The notes under the pieces: generated by a model
Told to the model about the DNA's origin: nothing
Database searches by the model: none
The model's input: the letters and a program-made list of their open reading frames with translations, nothing else
Part shown: positions 33,165 through 44,327 of the stretch, piece after piece
Layout of the letters: the number at the start of each line of letters is the position of its first letter
Numbering within the stretch: position 1 is the stretch's first letter
Position numbers and translations under genes: made by a program
Origin: Pomphorhynchus laevis
Taxonomy: Eukaryota > Acanthocephala > Palaeacanthocephala > Echinorhynchida > Pomphorhynchidae
Assembly: GCA_012934845.2 (NCBI GenBank)
Contig: WNNJ02002737.1
Span: 1 to 64,000, forward strand
Direction: 5' to 3'
DNA: 64,000 bases

Positions 33165-34190
33165 GAAACATTTAAACCGGGACCATATAAACAAGTAACA
33201 CCTCTCTTGGCAAAAGCCCAGACGCGTCTTGTTAAAATAATATTATCGTATTTAAGATAATTTACAAAAAAAAATATAATTTTATATTTAATTTTATTTA
33301 GATTTATATTTAAAATTTTATGCTGCTTTCTATTTACAGACGCTGCTTGATTAAAATAATATTATCGTATTTAAGATAATTTACAAAAAAAATATAATTT
33401 TATATTTAATTTTATTTAGATTTATATATATAAATATAATTTTATGCTGCTTTTTATTTACAGACGCGTCTTGTTAAAATAATATTATCGTATTTAAGAT
33501 AATTTACAAAAAAAATATAATTTTATATTTAATTTTATTTAGATTTATATTTAAAATTTTATGCTGCTTTCTATTTACAGACGCTGCTTGATTAAAATAA
33601 TATTATCGTATTTAAGATAATTTACTAAAAAAAATATAATTTTATTCACTGTGTAAACATGTGATAATAATAAAACTTATTTCTAAACAGATGCATTATT
33701 TAAGTAATTTAAAATTTAACCTTTTAAATTTAATTTTTAATTTTATAAATATTTTTAAATAAAACTTTATTTACTAAAGAAAATAAAATTAATACATGAA
33801 AAACATCTTGATACTTTTCGAGTTCTAGTTTGCTTTGTTTGTTGAGCAAAAGTATGCGTGTTCCTGTTTTTGTTTCGAACCAGTCCAAAATCTAATGGCG
33901 TTTATTACATTACATGTAAACGACTGTATTAATATTTTATATTTTTTAATATATTAAGTTTATTATATTTCGTTACGTCTCCTGGCAATGCTTTATTAAT
34001 CATTAACAGACTCATTGGAATACTTAGTACTTTAAGTAATTTTTAAAGTCAGCTTTATTAGTTTCTTTGCATACACTAAAACTTTGAGCCAATAAACTAC
34101 TTAAGCTAAAATTTTATTGTAAAACTTTTGAGTTATTCTAAATCAATAGATGATTACGTTATTTAATAATTATGATTTTAAAATTATAAT
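33165..34190. repeat. Dispersed repeat, copy 2, with an internal dimeric tandem array
   Basis: Shares its start (AAACATTTAAACCGGGACCA) and long 3' part with 19125-19720. Inside, ~120-bp units begin at 33221, 33339, 33463 and 33580. They alternate GACGCGTCTTGTT (A) and GACGCTGCTTGAT (B), giving an A-B-A-B order. Copy 1 has only one such unit, so the array expanded after the duplication. Confidence 0.88.
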
Positions 34191-35172
34191 TATTATTTAT
34201 TAATTAATTAATTAATTTATTAATTATTATTTATATCATTTTCTAAAAATAAATTATAAAGCTGGCACATGGTACACTTATTTTTCTCTGATCAATTTTG
34301 TAACTATTAATTTTGCAGTATTTTGTACATAATGTCTCTATTCAACAGTATGCAAATAGCCTTGCTAATTTTGTTTTCAATAAAGGTTTATCTCCTGATT
34401 TGAAAGTGAATAAAACAGTTATATATGTATAACTATAACATATAACATATATGTTATATATGTATATATGTTACAGTTATGAAACCATATTACAAAATTG
34501 CAGAATGACTTACAATATAAGAATGAATCGAAGATATGAATTATTGATTACTTAAACAAAATTAAAGTTTACAGTCAAAGTAACAGTTCTCCTTGCCGTT
34601 TTGGCAGCTATCAACACAATCGAATAAATTCGATCATTACTATTTCAAAGCAAAGCAAGTATGGGATTATTTGAATCAGTTTCATTGAATAGATTTTCAA
34701 TTCTTAACATAAATATTGTTGAAAAATTTTTTTATCGATTGTTTGAGCAATAAATATTTGGGTCAGTTAAATTACAGTTTTATGTGAACTCAATTCATGT
34801 AGCATCCGTTCGTTCATATAAATTCATATTTCATCCCTTTGTTCTATAGGCGGATTAGTTTCTTTGAGTATTGAAGATCTTTGTCAAACTTTACTGAGAT
34901 TCGTTTTCTTTTAGATACTGCATTATATTTCTGAAGAGTGGAATATGGCCTATTTAGACTAAATTCCTTCATGCTAGGTTGCCAATCCAGCTATATCGTT
35001 TTGGATGGCATTCGTTATTCTTTATATCAATATATCTTAATTTTATATTTAAGGCTAAAATAAAGATAATAATAAGTCGATCATGACGGTAAATCTCTCT
35101 TGAGACAATTCCAAGTCATATACTATCTCCAATGCTATAAAATCTTTCTATTTCTGAATTAGCACCCGCGTC
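34191..35172. other. AT-rich intergenic DNA
   Basis: A TATATGTATAAC palindromic run lies at 34420-34470. No coding frame was supported. Confidence 0.5.
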
Positions 35173-35355
35173 TTATTCGGTTTCCTTCTTTATTAATTGT
35201 TTTGCAAGCTTAGCAGTCTGATCATTGAGAACATTTTTAAACCACTCCATTTCAGATTCAATAATTAGTCTTTCTGACAACACTCGTGAGCATTCAATAA
35301 GTGCTTGGCATATATGCCCTCTGACCTCTACAATACAGCTACATGTATTGATTGT
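35173..35355 (-). CDS. Terminal coding exon of an unrecognised host gene
   Basis: After the acceptor TTTCCATAG the minus strand reads 60 codons to a TAA: TINTCSCIVEVRGHICQALI, ECSRVLSERLIIESEMEWF, then a basic helical end KQLIKKETE. Length, composition and clean frame argue for coding. Upstream exons were not identified and phase rules out direct joining to the gene at 36589. Family unknown. Confidence 0.5.
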   Translation of the reverse strand, partial: TINTCSCIVEVRGHICQALIECSRVLSERLIIESEMEWFKNVLNDQTAKLAKQLIKKETE

Positions 35356-35639
35356 CTATGGAAAATCCTCTACTTTAATAAAGGTAGTTGGTAATTGACA
35401 TAATTATTTTGCCCATAGTTTCGTTTTCTGGTAGATTGCAAATAATTATTCTTAATTATTTTAACACGTAAATAATTATTAGTCCTAAAAATTCATAATC
35501 GAAAAGGCGGACATCAGCATAAAGCCTGGTATTAAGTTCATGACGCTAAAATGTGATTTTTCGCTACTTTTAAAACTAAATGAAATCATAAGTGCCTTTT
35601 ATTTAGATCTAGTAACTCAATAAAATAACTTTTTATAAC

Positions 35640-36030
35640 TGAGCTTTTAAGAGAGAAAGTATTTCGTGTATTCATACAAATCAGGATTAATAAATTTTCA
35701 AATATCTCGATTTAAAGCTGTTTTTCTTAATATACTTTGTTACAAAATATACCATGTTGCAAAGTTTGTTGTACACCAGAAGAAACCACATACTATCGGC
35801 TACACGTTTATTAAATCAGTATGCATGGAAATTGCTCAATTTTTGCTTTGACTTAATGAAGTTAAGGAAGTGAATGAAGTTTTGTTGTCTGTCGATACTG
35901 TTAAAGACAATCACGATATTTCCAGCTATATTTTTTGCGATATTTAGATTTAAAAACTTTTATTGGCTGAAACGCTGCGCTTTAGATCGACGAAATATAC
36001 AAATGTGGGTGATTATGTTAATGATTATTA
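35640..36030 (+). mobile_element. hAT-like transposase remnant
   Basis: Pieces in shifting frames: HTIGYTFIKSVCMEIAQFLL, LNEVKEVNEVLLSVDTVKDN, and a degraded block like FxLxxDExT near 35985. The order (FTIGExLIKPC, VPLSNDTVxRRI, xLDEST) is that of hAT/ZBED-type transposases. No terminal repeats found. Tentative. Confidence 0.4.
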
Positions 36031-36588
36031 TAATTATTTAATTATTATAATTATAATTATTTCTTCTTGTTTCTTCAAACCAAGAAGAAACTGCAGTGCT
36101 CATCGAATCAAGCGAATGTATCACATTAATTATAATTTTATAATTATTAAGATTGAGTAAAAATAAATCTTATAGTTTTATCTATATATACTTTGTCAAA
36201 TAAAACAAACAAACATTTAATTTAAAATTTATTAGTCAATTTGAGCTTTTGTTGTGACACGAGATTCCAAGAAGAATTTTGCTGTATTGTTAGAGAGAGT
36301 AAATGTTACGGATCACTGCTCTTGATAATCATATTACAGCAATCAAATTGCAACATCATATTGGAAACACGGTCGAAGACTGAAAGAAGAGCAATTCCTC
36401 AAAATGTTATCAAATCTTTGCTCTAAAATTTGGCATGTTATCTATTAACCAATTCATAAAAATGCTGGATTATTGAAGTTCTTTTAAAATTAATTATTAA
36501 TTCATTAAATTATTTATTAAAGTATTAAAGATATCTACAAATAAAAAATAAAGATGGCATAAAATTAGGTGAAACGCAATTGATAAAG

Positions 36589-37575
36589 TCACGTGAAGAT
36601 TGCATCAATATCTTCACTCGACTCCTTATCTCCCTCAACCATTTCTTTGGTACCGTAAAGCTTTAATTTTAATTTATAAATAATATAAAATATGTACACT
36701 CAATTAGCTGATCTACTAACGTAAATATTATATTATTAATAACATAAATATTATGCCGGCTGATGTTTCACACTTTCGACGTGGTAGACTTATATGTTCC
36801 TCCAGTGATTTGTATGCTGATTGGATAAATGTTATTACGTATAGTTTGATAGAGAGAGTGGTTTCCAATATGGGCAATCAAAAAGCCCTTATAGTCCAGC
36901 CATTTCGAGAAGTCGCATAGTTGGTCCTTAGAAAAAGATGAATTATTTAGACATTCCTTACATAAATAATAAATGGAATTCTCATTTATCCAATTTTATT
37001 TCCAAGAATTTGATGAATGGAAATACGAATGGAGTTTACAGTTTTAATAGAAAATTGCCTAAAATGCATAACTTATTAAAGCTTTAACGTTTATTTAATA
37101 GATTCACTTGTTTATAAAATACCTTGATCGGATTGTGATTGTGCATATATTGGCCAGACTGGACAATGATTATCTTAAAGAATCAAACAACACGTATATA
37201 ATCTACAAGGAACTGTTTTCAGTGCCATTGCTCAACATTGTACATCACTTAATCATACGGTTGATTTTCAGAACGCTACTGTGTTGTCTTATGTGATTAT
37301 TTACTTATCACATATAATAGAAGCCTTTTTTATGACTCATGAGTCTAAACTAATGGTTAATAATAAATCGGACTATAACAGAAGCCTCTTTAATGATTCT
37401 AGCCTAATGGCAAATAATAAACCTGACTATAACCTTGAGCTAAAATATAATCAGTGAGTGATATTTTGTGTTTCACTGAGTGATGATTTAGTTCTTCTGT
37501 TATTATGCTTTTACAGTTTGAGTGTTTTCTTTTGTTGTATGTTTTCTTACTTTTACCCATTTTGTAGCGAGGCAT
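36589..37575 (-). CDS. Three-exon gene, 125 aa, function unknown
   Basis: Exon A 37575-37423 starts MPRYKMGKSKKTYNKRKHSN and ends LTDYILAQGYSQ. Exon B 36926-36774 reads DQLCDFSKWLDYKGFLIAHI, GNHSLYQTIRNNIYPISIQI and TGGTYKSTTSK. Exon C 36660-36589 reads LYGTKEMVEGDKESSEDIDA then IFT and stop. All junctions are phase 0 with GT/AG borders (donors GTTTAT and GTGTGA). Basic N terminus, globular-looking centre, acidic end, no signal peptide. The 496-bp first intron contains a sense-opposed PLE endonuclease fragment. I do not recognise the family. Exon B is the most convincing part. Confidence 0.55.
37131..37295 (+). mobile_element. PLE GIY-YIG endonuclease fragment
   Basis: One frame reads DCAYIGQTGQ, later RIKQHVYNLQGT, FSAIAQHCTSLNHTVDFQNA and TVLSYVI, with two stops. 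CxYIGQTGR, RIxEH and SALAxHxxxxNHxxDFxxA are the hallmarks of the C-terminal GIY-YIG domain of canonical Penelope-like elements. It belongs to an endonuclease-bearing PLE, unlike the element at 20-24 kb. Confidence 0.75.
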
Positions 37576-37739
37576 AGAAACAAGTTCAATTATTTTAATG
37601 GACAAAACTGTAAAACGTTTTCCTGATGATAATGGCGGTAGCCATTAAAATATTGAATAATCTTGTTTGATTTTCCTTGGCTCCTATAAATTAAAATTTG
37701 CCAAATTCAAGGAAATGGACTGTTTAAATATCTTCACTA

Positions 37740-37911
37740 AAATTTTATATAGCAATTATTAATTATTTATAATTATTTAATTATTCATTATTTAATTATT
37801 TAATTATTTAGTGTTTTTTAATTCATAAATAATTAACAATTATTTATTATTTTTATATTTTTTTATAATTATAATTTTTTTATTATTATTATTATTATTT
37901 GAGTAATACAT
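37740..37911. repeat. Low-complexity TTATTTAATTA / ATTATT tract
   Basis: Pure A/T simple sequence adjoining the 3' end of the LINE at 37912. Confidence 0.8.
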
Positions 37912-40545
37912 TTAAGGTTGCCCGCAGATGGGCCCTGTACTATACCAGTTTTTATATGAATTTTGTGTTGATCGTGGTATGCGGAACGCCAGAGAGCACA
38001 TTTTTGCGAGGGAGACTCCTATTTGGCGACGTAACTTCGCTATGTTTTCCGCGTATGAGCGATTCCCTCTAGCGGTAGCCGATGCTGCTACCCGCTTCAG
38101 CACTGCACTCATTTCAACTCCAGTACCTCCGGAAGAGGAAATTATCAAGGGAGCAAATCCAGCTCGTTCGAATGTGTTTACACGCTCTACATACTTCGCA
38201 CGCTTTCTGTTCTCGTGATACACAAATGTGCTCTCTAAGCTGCGTGAGGCATTTGACGGAGCGTGGATGTTGACAATTGAGACGTCAAAGAACGTCCGCT
38301 CTGTCGGGATACCAAATAAACCAGTACAAGCCAAGTCTAGACGAGCATTGCGGTTTTTGCAAGTAGATGCCTTTTCAAATAAATAATTTGATTCTATTGG
38401 TGTCAGCAGAGGCTCGGTTACGATATTTTGACTTGCACCTGATAACAAGTTTCGCAGGAGATCACGAATCGCATTGTGTCTGATTATTGTCTTGCCAGAT
38501 AGACGACAAGAGAGAGTGTGAGTAACAGAATTATCCTCCCCACAAACGCATGTCTTAAACGCGTTGACAAGTGGCCATCCGTATCTTGTTGACAAACCAT
38601 CATAAAACTCCTCGCGACGTAGTCTGTATAACCGATCATCGTTAACCCTGGCAGAAAGCCAAGTAGAAGAGCCTTTTATTGTCGCGTGCATTAACGAATT
38701 ACGAAAAAATTTGTCGCTCCCATCCACATTTTCGGAAAACAAGGAGTCTGAAATATGCTTCTTTATTCTTCTAATTTCCGCTGCTACTATAGTCTGAGCT
38801 TTGTTTAGTTCAACTCCCGTTAAACCACTTTCAAGTGGATTACACATAGCCTCCGACCACTGCCACTCACGCAAGACAAAATCTGAAGGATCCGTAATGC
38901 CCATTCCACCCCTGCTTGTCGGCAAAGCAATAATCCGTCTCATTTGATCTGATATAAGTTGCTGACAGGTGAGATTTGGTAGAAGGCACTCTTTTATTTT
39001 CTGTTCCAATTTTTCCACGCCCTTACCTTCGAAGCGACATGTCCTAAAAATGTGAGTCCATTTGTGTTGGAGTGACACCATGTAGGCAGAATATGCGAGC
39101 TGCGGATCGATTTTCGCGATTTCTGCTAGTCGTTGGATCAACAACATCCAATTCTATATTTTGTCATCCAGCCATGATTTTTCATATTCGGCCGATCCAA
39201 TAGGACATCCCAGGACTTCAACGCCCGTGTTGGTCACTGACACATCCAAGGCATTGAACAATGATTTTGTTTCACTATTTTCGGAGGGAACAGAATATTT
39301 TACATTTCCCAGCATTGACAAAGAAGCTATATTGAGGTCCAAGTGTTTGCATCCTCTCCAAATATCCCGCAAGATCCTTCGCTGTTCCTACGCAAGACAC
39401 ATCATCTGCATATCATTTTTGCTGGATATTTGGAAAAGCGTGTTTTAATTTTTCCATCAGAGGAAGAGTTGCTGCAGCAAAGGCAACCATTGACAGCGGG
39501 TCCCCCTGTGTAAAACCCTCTTGGGATCTCATTGTTTCACCGTCAATTATCATAGTGGGATCATCATGATAAGTGTTTGTTAAAATGTTAACTAGTGGTA
39601 GACACACACTACTCATATTAGCCATTGCGCGTCCACATCTGATGGCATGGCTGCACCTGTCGTCTTCTTTGCCATCGATACTATATCCGCTCCCGTTATT
39701 TGATTGAATAAAGTGACATGAAACGGAAGTGTTCCTATCATAGAGTGTTTGATCAAACCTTCTTCGTGTAAATTCTCGCCATGTGGATGTTTCTCACTTA
39801 AGGCCTGTTTGACAGCTAACTGCCCAACTTTTTCGTTCAATTTAAGACACTTGCCAAATGATGCTTTCCCATCAAGAGTTCTCACTGCTCCACCGATATT
39901 GAACGTCTTGTGCCAATTTTCCTCAACCTGATAATTTCCTTTCCCGTCTTTTGTATGTTGAAGGTAACGAGCCTCATCTAATAAATATTGAATCTTCCCA
40001 GCGCGCCACAAATCGATCCTTTGACGTAGAGCTTTTCGTACAATACTTATTTTCCGAGATTGCAAACGCTGGAGAATGCAGTGACACAATATGGTTACTT
40101 TTTTTTAAAGCGCATTCTTGATCTATATCTGTGCAAGCAATTTCGAACAGCGCTGTTAGTTCGCCTATAAACTCTCTACTTTCGTTACACCTTGGCAATA
40201 CACAACTGTTTGGACGCCATTTGACAACTTCTTCATATATAGAATCCAAACAACCCGATTTTGACAGAATAACGCTTGACTCTTCATCGCTATTTTGCTG
40301 TTCATCTGTTGTTTGAGGGATGTTTGAGACGCGAGAAAAACAGTAGACTGAGTTTTCTGCCGGACTATTGCCTTCACTTATATCAATCGAAGCTACTGCC
40401 AGAGTTGGTGAAGCGTTGTTGCAACATTGCGCCCTGCAGTTTACGCATGGGGTCTTGGACTTAGCGCATCTACATCTCTTACATTTGGCAGCAGAACCGT
40501 TACATGTGCAGCAAAGTATTTGGTTCGACGGCTTACCGTCTGACC
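37912..40545 (-). mobile_element. RLE-type non-LTR retrotransposon, near-complete ORF broken by frameshifts
   Basis: From the N terminus (40545 down): a cysteine-rich domain (about 40540-40440) reading CCTCNGSAAKCKRCRCAKSK then CVNCRAQCCNN. Then RT segments 40089-39613 and 39625-39413 with EGFTQGDPLSMVAFA, the catalytic YADD at 39401-39412, and LGCPIGSAEYEKSW (39372-39154). The last 411-codon frame (39147-37912) holds a CxC-X7-H-X3-C finger (CVCGEDNSVTHTLSC), the D-X(n)-D endonuclease block LDLACTGLFGIPTERTFFDV, and the tail FAPLIISSSGGTG. At least four frame breaks (near 40095, 39620, 39405 and 39150). RT plus CCHC plus PD-(D/E)XK order defines RLE LINEs. The Cys-rich N terminus resembles CXC/TSO1-like modules. 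Clearly higher GC than its flanks. Confidence 0.85.
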
Positions 40546-40789
40546 ATTGTTGTTAGATTTGTATGTATAATAGATTGTATAGAACTGAGAAAAAGCGGCA
40601 CAATAATCTGGAAAGTCGATTGTAAGAACTTTAATAACCAATACTTTTTTATAATAATAAATAATATATTCCACTTGCGCTGGGATCGTCTACAAGGTTT
40701 GCTGTAGCCTTCTTCTTCTTTCCAGGTAATATTGCGTATGTCCAAACCAGTTGAAAACTTGTTTGGACAAGATTGAAACTTCTAGGTTG
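40546..40789. other. Junction DNA between the RLE LINE and repeat R1
   Basis: Includes GAAGAAGGCTACAGC on the minus strand near 40720, reminiscent of PLE-associated motifs, but no complete element. Confidence 0.4.
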
Positions 40790-41070
40790 TTGCTGTCACT
40801 TCAGCAACAACCTCTGCCTAGTGTTTAAGGATGGTCCGCGCAACAATTCGATCTGGTAAAGAGCGTAAGTCTCAGTCAATTAAGCAAAGTGTCGGAAACG
40901 CCTTTATTCATAACGTCACACAGGCAACCGAAACGACCAGTGTACCTCATTCTACTGATGAGTGTTGCCGGGTACTCATCATTTCGATGCTGAAGTGGTC
41001 GTCTAGAAGTGACATGGTGATTGAAAGTCGTGAATCGAAGTCCAGTCTATCAAGCAACACCATTTAGTAT
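40790..41070 (+). repeat. Repeat R1, inverted third copy
   Basis: Reverse complement of 29694-29965 with strong similarity. Its structured motif is 40915-41013: GTCAC/GTGAC closing stem, GGCAACC, GAAACG, hairpin ACGACCA/TGGTCGT, then CTAGAA. Confidence 0.85.
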
Positions 41071-41447
41071 ATATATGCATGTACTTGTCAATCTTGTGGA
41101 TAGTAGTACTTCGGCGAAATGGAAGGGCAATAAACATAAGACAAAACAATAGAAGGTACAATACTAACAAAAACAGAACAGAGAATGATGGTGAGTAAGA
41201 TACATATGTGAAAATTCAGGTCACATCATGAAAACAGCAATCCTCGAAAGTGGATTAATGAATACGAATGAAAGAAGAGAGAACATCGTTCTGACTACAT
41301 TCGGATAGGAAGAACGATGGCTGACAACATGCTTAATGAGCAACACATATATCACCTTCCTTAATTGGCAAATGTAGAAAATAATTTTAATTCATAGTGC
41401 ATGTTTAGCTCGCGAATAAACGTTCCTAAATCCTTAGAACCATGTTA

Positions 41448-42100
41448 CTATACACAGAAAATGTCATCGATATATCGAAGCCATGCTTTCGGTTTCAGCA
41501 TTTGTTTTTTAATAAATGACTGATCGACTTCAGACAAGTATAAACTTGCATAAGACGGGCCAACTGGGCTTCCCATCGCCGTTCCTTGGAGCTGTTTATA
41601 AAGTTTATCATTGAAATTGAACGTATTTGATTCATGTATGAGCTTGAGAGATTCGATTAGTCGTTTACTCTCCATTCCAAATTTGTTTATAGACAGAATG
41701 CTCGAAATCGTTTCGAGTCCCTTTTCCGTATCGATAGACGTATGTAAATATTCAACGTCGAGAGTTATAATAATGGTGTTATCATTAAAGTCGTTGCATA
41801 TTTCTGTGAATTTACGTAAGAATTCGTCGGTGCTTCCCAAATATGAGGGTGTTTTGCGAAGAACTGGAAGCGGCTTAGAATGTACATGTCGAGACAGTGC
41901 TTATGTTACCGTACCAATGTTGCTAATGATAGGTCGGCCAGGGCATGGCACAATCCCTTTGTGTATTTTTGGTAGAAGATACATCCCACCTGGCTTAGGT
42001 AATAACGCTTTAAGTATTTTACAAGTATAAACTTGTGTAAGACGGGCCAACTGAGCTTCCCATCGCCGTGTGAGTGCAAATGGCAATTTCAAAAGTGATC
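41448..42100 (-). mobile_element. Canonical PLE reverse-transcriptase fragment
   Basis: The upstream frame (42092-41901) has YLLPKIHKG and GRPIISNIGTV. The main frame (41840-41448) has TLDVEYLHTSI, QGTAMGSPVGPSYASLYL and WLRYIDDIF. All are diagnostic of Penelope-like RTs. At least one frame break, 5' and 3' truncated, no endonuclease domain. Confidence 0.85.
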
Positions 42101-42103
42101 CTA

Positions 42104-42129
42104 CTGAAGAAGAAAAACTTCCCGAAAGC
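42104..42129 (+). repeat. Hammerhead-like motif beside PLE
   Basis: CTGAAGA followed by an AAG/CTT stem and CCCGAAAGC, the same degenerate layout as at 28557-28583. Confidence 0.45.
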
Positions 42130-42224
42130 TTTAGATTTAAAACAAATAAGCATTGTGATTTCGTTAGATTTTTTATTTATAATTCATTATTTATATAATC
42201 GTATATGTTGCCAAATCCGGAGTT

Positions 42225-42460
42225 CGATTACTAGCAGACAGACGAGATGATGGTAGCCGGCAGCACTCATCAGTACGGTGAACTACCATCAGTCGTTTCG
42301 ATTGACCTATGATCTATTTAAAATGTATTTCCGAGAATTTGCTCACGTGTTAGTATGGATATAGCCTTTTTAAACTAACAACATGCATTCCGGATCATCT
42401 TAATTTTATTCGGCAGGAATTTTAATAGCTGTCGTTGTTTGCTTTCTCACAGTAAAATGT
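42225..42460 (-). repeat. Repeat R2 copy upstream of the PLE RT
   Basis: Read on the minus strand it matches the R2 array: GATGATCCGGA-like start, CCTGCCGAATAAAAT, TCGAAACGACTGATGGTAG and CTACCATCATCTCGTC. The motif spans about 42236-42313, with a decayed closing stem. Its position ~140 bp 5' of PLE RT ties R2 to PLEs. Confidence 0.75.
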
Positions 42461-43136
42461 TTCTCCTTCTTAGACTGTGTCAATTAATTGTAAGTAATTT
42501 GTTATAATCAAGACAATGATTTTCGTATTTTCACTTGACAATATCTTAAATTGATAGTGTAATATATTATACCCTTATTTTATGTGCATATCTTGACGTC
42601 AAATTCTTGCCGACATCTGTTATAAAGGTAACATCTGTTAACTTTACGCATGTATGCTCTGTTTAATAAAATATGAAATTCTTGATTTTGAAAATGTGAA
42701 TGGAGTCTTGTCTGAAATCAAGTAAACTACTTTTTTGTGAACAAGATAATAATTTTAAAATTTACTCGTAATGTATAAATAACTTTTATGTAATAAAGAA
42801 ATATCTTCAAAGAAAACATTTTTAATATTTTAGGAAATTATATATAATATATGTAATTGTTTTCTTACAAATATTAATTTTGTTTCTATCTATACTTTAA
42901 CTTGGATTTCAAAATACGTGCTTAAAACTAATAATTAATGCTTTAAAAGTAATTTTCTTTATTCAATAAAAAATAATTCTGTTTTTTTTTGTTAAAAAAT
43001 TTTTTACTTAAATTTCTCCTTAAAATTTTTCAATTTTAAGAAATGTCCCTTTATATTTCTCGTTAATAAAATGTAAAAAAGTATTTTAGGTTATGCTCTG
43101 CAAACTAATAATATTGAAAAACCCGATAAAGTCAAA
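42461..43136. other. AT-rich intergenic DNA
   Basis: No supported gene, RNA or repeat. Confidence 0.5.
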
Positions 43137-43346
43137 ATGACAAGAGGCACGTGGATAAAAATGTTTTTTAGCATTTCAAATAAAGATATTATTCGCACAT
43201 ACAAAATTACCAAGTGTTCTTACGCTAAAAGATATTTGTATAAGCGAGAGCACGACATCGTAACTCTTAACATCTGTAATACTTTATTTACATATTGCGA
43301 TAAGAACGATGCTGAAAGAACGATATCTCATCTGTATTTTAGTTAA
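43137..43346 (+). CDS. Possible small basic protein (69 codons), unrecognised
   Basis: ATG-to-stop frame MTRGTWIKMFFSISNKDIIR, with six Tyr and many Lys/Arg. No signal peptide, domain or splice context. It may be chance. Confidence 0.2.
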   Translation: MTRGTWIKMFFSISNKDIIRTYKITKCSYAKRYLYKREHDIVTLNICNTLFTYCDKNDAERTISHLYFS

Positions 43347-43635
43347 TAATTGCGTGCAATATATGTGATCAAAGATATTAATGTTTTAAAATTTGGTAAC
43401 TTAATTAAATTCGAAAGGCAACAGATGGCAAATAAATGGAATTGTTAAGATAAATACTCTGCTATTAATTCAATAAGGTATATTTTTTAATATTTTTTTC
43501 TAAATCATGCAATTATTTTTGTAGACTTGAATTCATGTCTTTCTTCATATTAATTAATGATGGTTTTATAGACATGATATGAAACGAGTTTTCTGTATTA
43601 TTACAAGCTTTTAACACACAGTGTCCTTTTCAAGC

Positions 43636-43965
43636 AATCAAATCAGCTAAGTCTACGCATTTAATATAATTATAAAATAAAAAATAAAATATTGAATAAA
43701 AATATATAAAACACTAATTCACGTGATTAATTAGCAGATACAAATGGTTTAAAATTTGCAATGATATACAAAAACATTATTCAAAATTAATAAATTCAGC
43801 TAACTAAATCTACGTATTTAATAAATTTATAAAATTAATAAATAAATAATTAAAAATAAATAAAAAGAATAATGCTAAATCAATAAATCAAAATTTAATA
43901 ATTAGATAATAAATATGGAATAGAGGTCATTAGGTGGAACTGGTATGTTATCAGATCATATTTTT
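43636..43965 (-). mobile_element. Two adjacent PLE 3'-tail fragments
   Basis: Tail starts recur at about 43640 (TCAGCTAAGTCTACG) and 43797 (CAGCTAACTAAATCTACG). The second runs to GAGGTCATTAGGTGGAACTG. Confidence 0.7.
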
Positions 43966-44182
43966 TATCATATCAGTTTAACATTTTTTTGTAGAGTGCC
44001 CCCTTAATAATACGGGCATTCTACTTTTTTTCGTATTCTAAGATCTGGGCACCATCAAAGTTACACCTGCGGTAACTGCGGTACTGCAGTTACAATTATT
44101 TACAAAGCAAGTGCATTGAACTTTTGCAAAGTCATAATTATTTGCGTTGCCATTTCAGTGTCGCCACCTAGTTTAGTCGACT

Positions 44183-44194
44183 CAAACTAAACTA
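44183..44194. repeat. Target-site duplication, 3' side of the LINE
   Basis: CAAACTAAACTA, identical to 48081-48092. It abuts the ATAATAATAATAATAAT tail of the element. Confidence 0.8.
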
Positions 44195-44327
44195 ATAATA
44201 ATAATAATAGATTTTCTTACTCACACAAAAGGATAAATAAATATTAACAACTGAAAAATAGTCTAAGACAAATAGTTCCGAAGCAGATCTTCATAATCAT
44301 TGTCTAGTCTTCACCATTATTCTGGCC
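44195..44327 (-). other. LINE 3' UTR and TAA-repeat tail
   Basis: Non-coding segment after the ORF2 stop, ending in a TTATTATTATTATTATTAT-type run in the sense direction. The LINE RT probably primes here. Confidence 0.75.

Noticed and set aside
40441-40745. Minus-strand frames beginning MEYIIYYYKK and MDIRNITWKEEEGY upstream of the RLE LINE.
   Set aside because: They overlap the Cys-rich domain in the wrong frame or lie in junction DNA. Not part of the element protein.
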